NCBI GenBank assembly: GCA_964580455.1
Contig: CAZOKO010000067.1
Span: 1-15,451 of the forward strand
Source: CAZOKO01 sp964580455
GTDB lineage: Bacteria; Desulfobacterota; WTBG01
Direction of reading: 5' to 3'
DNA: 15,451 nucleotides
Every line of letters starts with the position of its first letter. The stretch's first letter is position 1. Of the stretch, positions 14,500-15,451 are shown one piece after another. The notes below the pieces were generated by a model, which searched no databases, had not been told where the DNA came from, and saw only the letters and a program-made list of their open reading frames with translations. The position numbers and the translations under genes were made by a program.

Positions 14500-14542
14500 A
14501 TTCCCGCTGGAGTTTATCCCGTACTTGATACGGGGCGGGAAT
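14500..14542. repeat. Nested palindrome, REP/MITE-like
   Basis: The outer arms ATTCCCGC (14500-14507) and GCGGGAAT (14535-14542) enclose the inner arms CCCGTA (14518-14523) and TACGGG (14529-14534), with a CTTGA loop. The 3' arms are contiguous, while a 10-base bulge sits on the 5' side. The GGATTCCCGC...GCGGGAATGAC style is a familiar dispersed palindrome in many bacterial genomes. Its GC-rich arms stand out from the AT-rich surroundings. Confidence 0.8.
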
Positions 14543-14680
14543 GACATGTTTTTTCAATCGGTTCAAAAATTTTCACATTCCCGTTAAAAGTTACCAAAAA
14601 TGCACAAGATTTTGAGTAAATATGAGTCAATTAATAAATGAGGAGTGTATGATTGGAAATCTAGGGGTAGCAAGGAAAGA

Positions 14681-14710
14681 AAAACCCCACCACAAGTGGT
14701 GGGGTAAAAA
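14681..14710 (-). terminator. Rho-independent terminator, possibly bidirectional
   Basis: CCCCACCAC (14685-14693) and GTGGTGGGG (14696-14704) form a perfect stem; the outermost seven pairs leave a CAAG-like loop. On the minus strand TTTTTC follows the stem, suiting the PagL-like gene that ends at 14730. The plus-strand side carries A residues, so the hairpin has a U-tract mainly for the minus direction. Confidence 0.88.
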
Positions 14711-14729
14711 AGCAATATTGAACGTAGTT

Positions 14730-15344
14730 CTATTTGAAAAAATAGCTAACACCAACTAGAAAAAAGTGATGATTGATTCCGCTGTTATCATCTGTGATTC
14801 CAGCATTGGACATATGTCTGAAACGATAGCTTCCAGTGAGTGCAAATTTCTCGTTCAGGAAACACTGTAATCCTGCACCTATCTGGGAAAGAAAGTTATA
14901 CTGAGTTCCCTGTTCATGTGTGTGCTGTGTTGTATATACCATGCCTACTCCACCCTCAATGAAGGGGGCAATCCTTTCGGTTATGTTGTCAGAGTATCTG
15001 AGAAGCAGGGAAACACCCAGTTCTGCATTATAATCGGGACTGATAACAACATTCATTATGGGTTCAGTGATAAACTCTATAGTGCCTCTTGGTATAATAT
15101 GAAGTTTTTCTGCGAGGGGATTGATATCAAAACCAAACTGGGGTAGGATGGGAATGACCTCATAATCTGCAGATTTTTTTTCAAGAGATGCAGTTCCATA
15201 ACCTGTTAATAAGCTAATCTCTCTTAGCCATTTGTGTGATTTTTCTTCAGGGATTGTTGATTCTGAACCAGACCAGACAGGAGATACAATAAGAACTACC
15301 AGCATACAGATTACAACAAGAACACATGAAATTTTCCTACCCAT
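14730..15344 (-). CDS. PagL-like lipid A 3-O-deacylase / acyloxyacyl hydrolase, outer-membrane barrel
   Basis: A 204-residue secreted protein. Residues 1-26 form a signal peptide (basic MGRK, hydrophobic core, cleavage probably near VWS-GS). The rest alternates like an eight-strand beta-barrel and ends in a strand with terminal aromatics (VGVSYFF). FRHMSNAGI (175-183) contains the HxSN motif of PagL, with catalytic H177 and S179, and APFIEGGVGM at 126-135 is also typical. PagL removes the 3-O acyl chain from lipid A in the outer membrane. No glutamate follows at the place of the third catalytic residue in Pseudomonas PagL; Asn or Asp residues occur there. AAGGAGGGGG before the ATG gives a strong ribosome site. 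It has its own terminator and appears monocistronic. Confidence 0.82.
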   Translation of the reverse strand: MGRKISCVLVVICMLVVLIVSPVWSGSESTIPEEKSHKWLREISLLTGYGTASLEKKSADYEVIPILPQFGFDINPLAEKLHIIPRGTIEFITEPIMNVVISPDYNAELGVSLLLRYSDNITERIAPFIEGGVGMVYTTQHTHEQGTQYNFLSQIGAGLQCFLNEKFALTGSYRFRHMSNAGITDDNSGINHHFFLVGVSYFFK

Positions 15345-15386
15345 TTTCCCCCTCCTTTTCCTGAAAGAATTAAATAAAAGTTAGTA

Positions 15387-15421
15387 AAATTAATTAATCT
15401 GCTTATCCATAATTCTCCAGT
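15387..15421. repeat. 35-bp imperfect repeat, copy 2
   Basis: The partner of 14431-14465 in the same orientation, lying 43-77 bp upstream of the PagL-like start codon. At this distance it may overlap that gene's promoter. No clear sigma70 boxes could be assigned here. Confidence 0.75.
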
Positions 15422-15451
15422 AACAATTGAGGAGTAGAAGGAACAGCATTA

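Larger units (their letters stand above)
14264..14729. other. Intergenic region between the PagL-like and CxxC protein genes
   Basis: A 466-bp AT-rich region without a credible gene. From left to right it holds the 16-bp palindrome, the extended -10 promoter, copy 1 of the 35-bp repeat, the nested REP-like palindrome and the terminator of the PagL-like gene. The stretch 14543-14680 shows no recognisable element. Confidence 0.6.

Noticed and set aside
14916..15146. A 76-codon plus-strand open frame
   Set aside because: It lies wholly antisense to the PagL-like gene, which has a signal peptide, family motif, ribosome site and terminator.

Overview
The window looks like chromosome from an AT-rich, Gram-negative (LPS-bearing) bacterium. 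Evidence for an outer membrane is direct: apolipoprotein N-acyltransferase (Lnt), a GmhB-type heptose-bisphosphate phosphatase, a GT9 heptosyltransferase, a Kdo/WaaP-type LPS kinase and a PagL-like lipid A deacylase. This gene mix and the dispersed short intergenic repeats would suit an uncultured member of Desulfobacterota, Nitrospirota, Planctomycetota (Brocadiales-like) or a similar group. The sequence alone does not decide between them.

Layout. (1) 1-1814: a good sigma70-like promoter, a complete tRNA-Lys(UUU) with encoded CCA, its terminator, two GCCCCACA repeats that may be relics of an integrative element, and an apparently intact rve/DDE transposase gene. (2) 1815-6702, all minus strand: lnt, prfB, a Ste24-type membrane metalloprotease and a HAD phosphatase, in transcription order. 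prfB is intact but split by a textbook programmed +1 frameshift, so simple ORF calling loses its first 71 residues. (3) 7011-11623, plus strand: a tightly packed unit of acyl-CoA ligase, purB, gmhB-like phosphatase and GT9 heptosyltransferase. Successive genes overlap, and the unit follows a TTGACA-17-TAGTAT promoter. (4) 11885-13062, plus strand: a nucleotide-sugar epimerase and a Trm112-type zinc protein. (5) 13063-15344, minus strand: a PagL-like deacylase with its own terminator, and a second unit made of a 92-residue CxxC/CxxC protein plus the LPS kinase. That second unit has an extended -10 promoter and a perfect 16-bp palindrome in its leader.

How the genes fit together. GmhB makes heptose-1-phosphate for ADP-heptose, and the GT9 enzyme would add heptose to the LPS inner core. 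The kinase would phosphorylate Kdo or heptose, and the PagL-like protein would trim lipid A acyl chains. Lnt completes lipoproteins, and the acyl-CoA ligase activates fatty acids. The window is therefore weighted towards cell-envelope assembly, interspersed with housekeeping genes (prfB, purB, Trm112, tRNA-Lys).

I found no convincing new multi-gene system. The best leads are the CxxC protein and kinase unit with its palindrome, a 35-bp imperfect repeat upstream of both minus-strand envelope units, several dispersed intergenic repeat families, the prfB recoding site, and a lnt promoter placed so that the mRNA might be leaderless.
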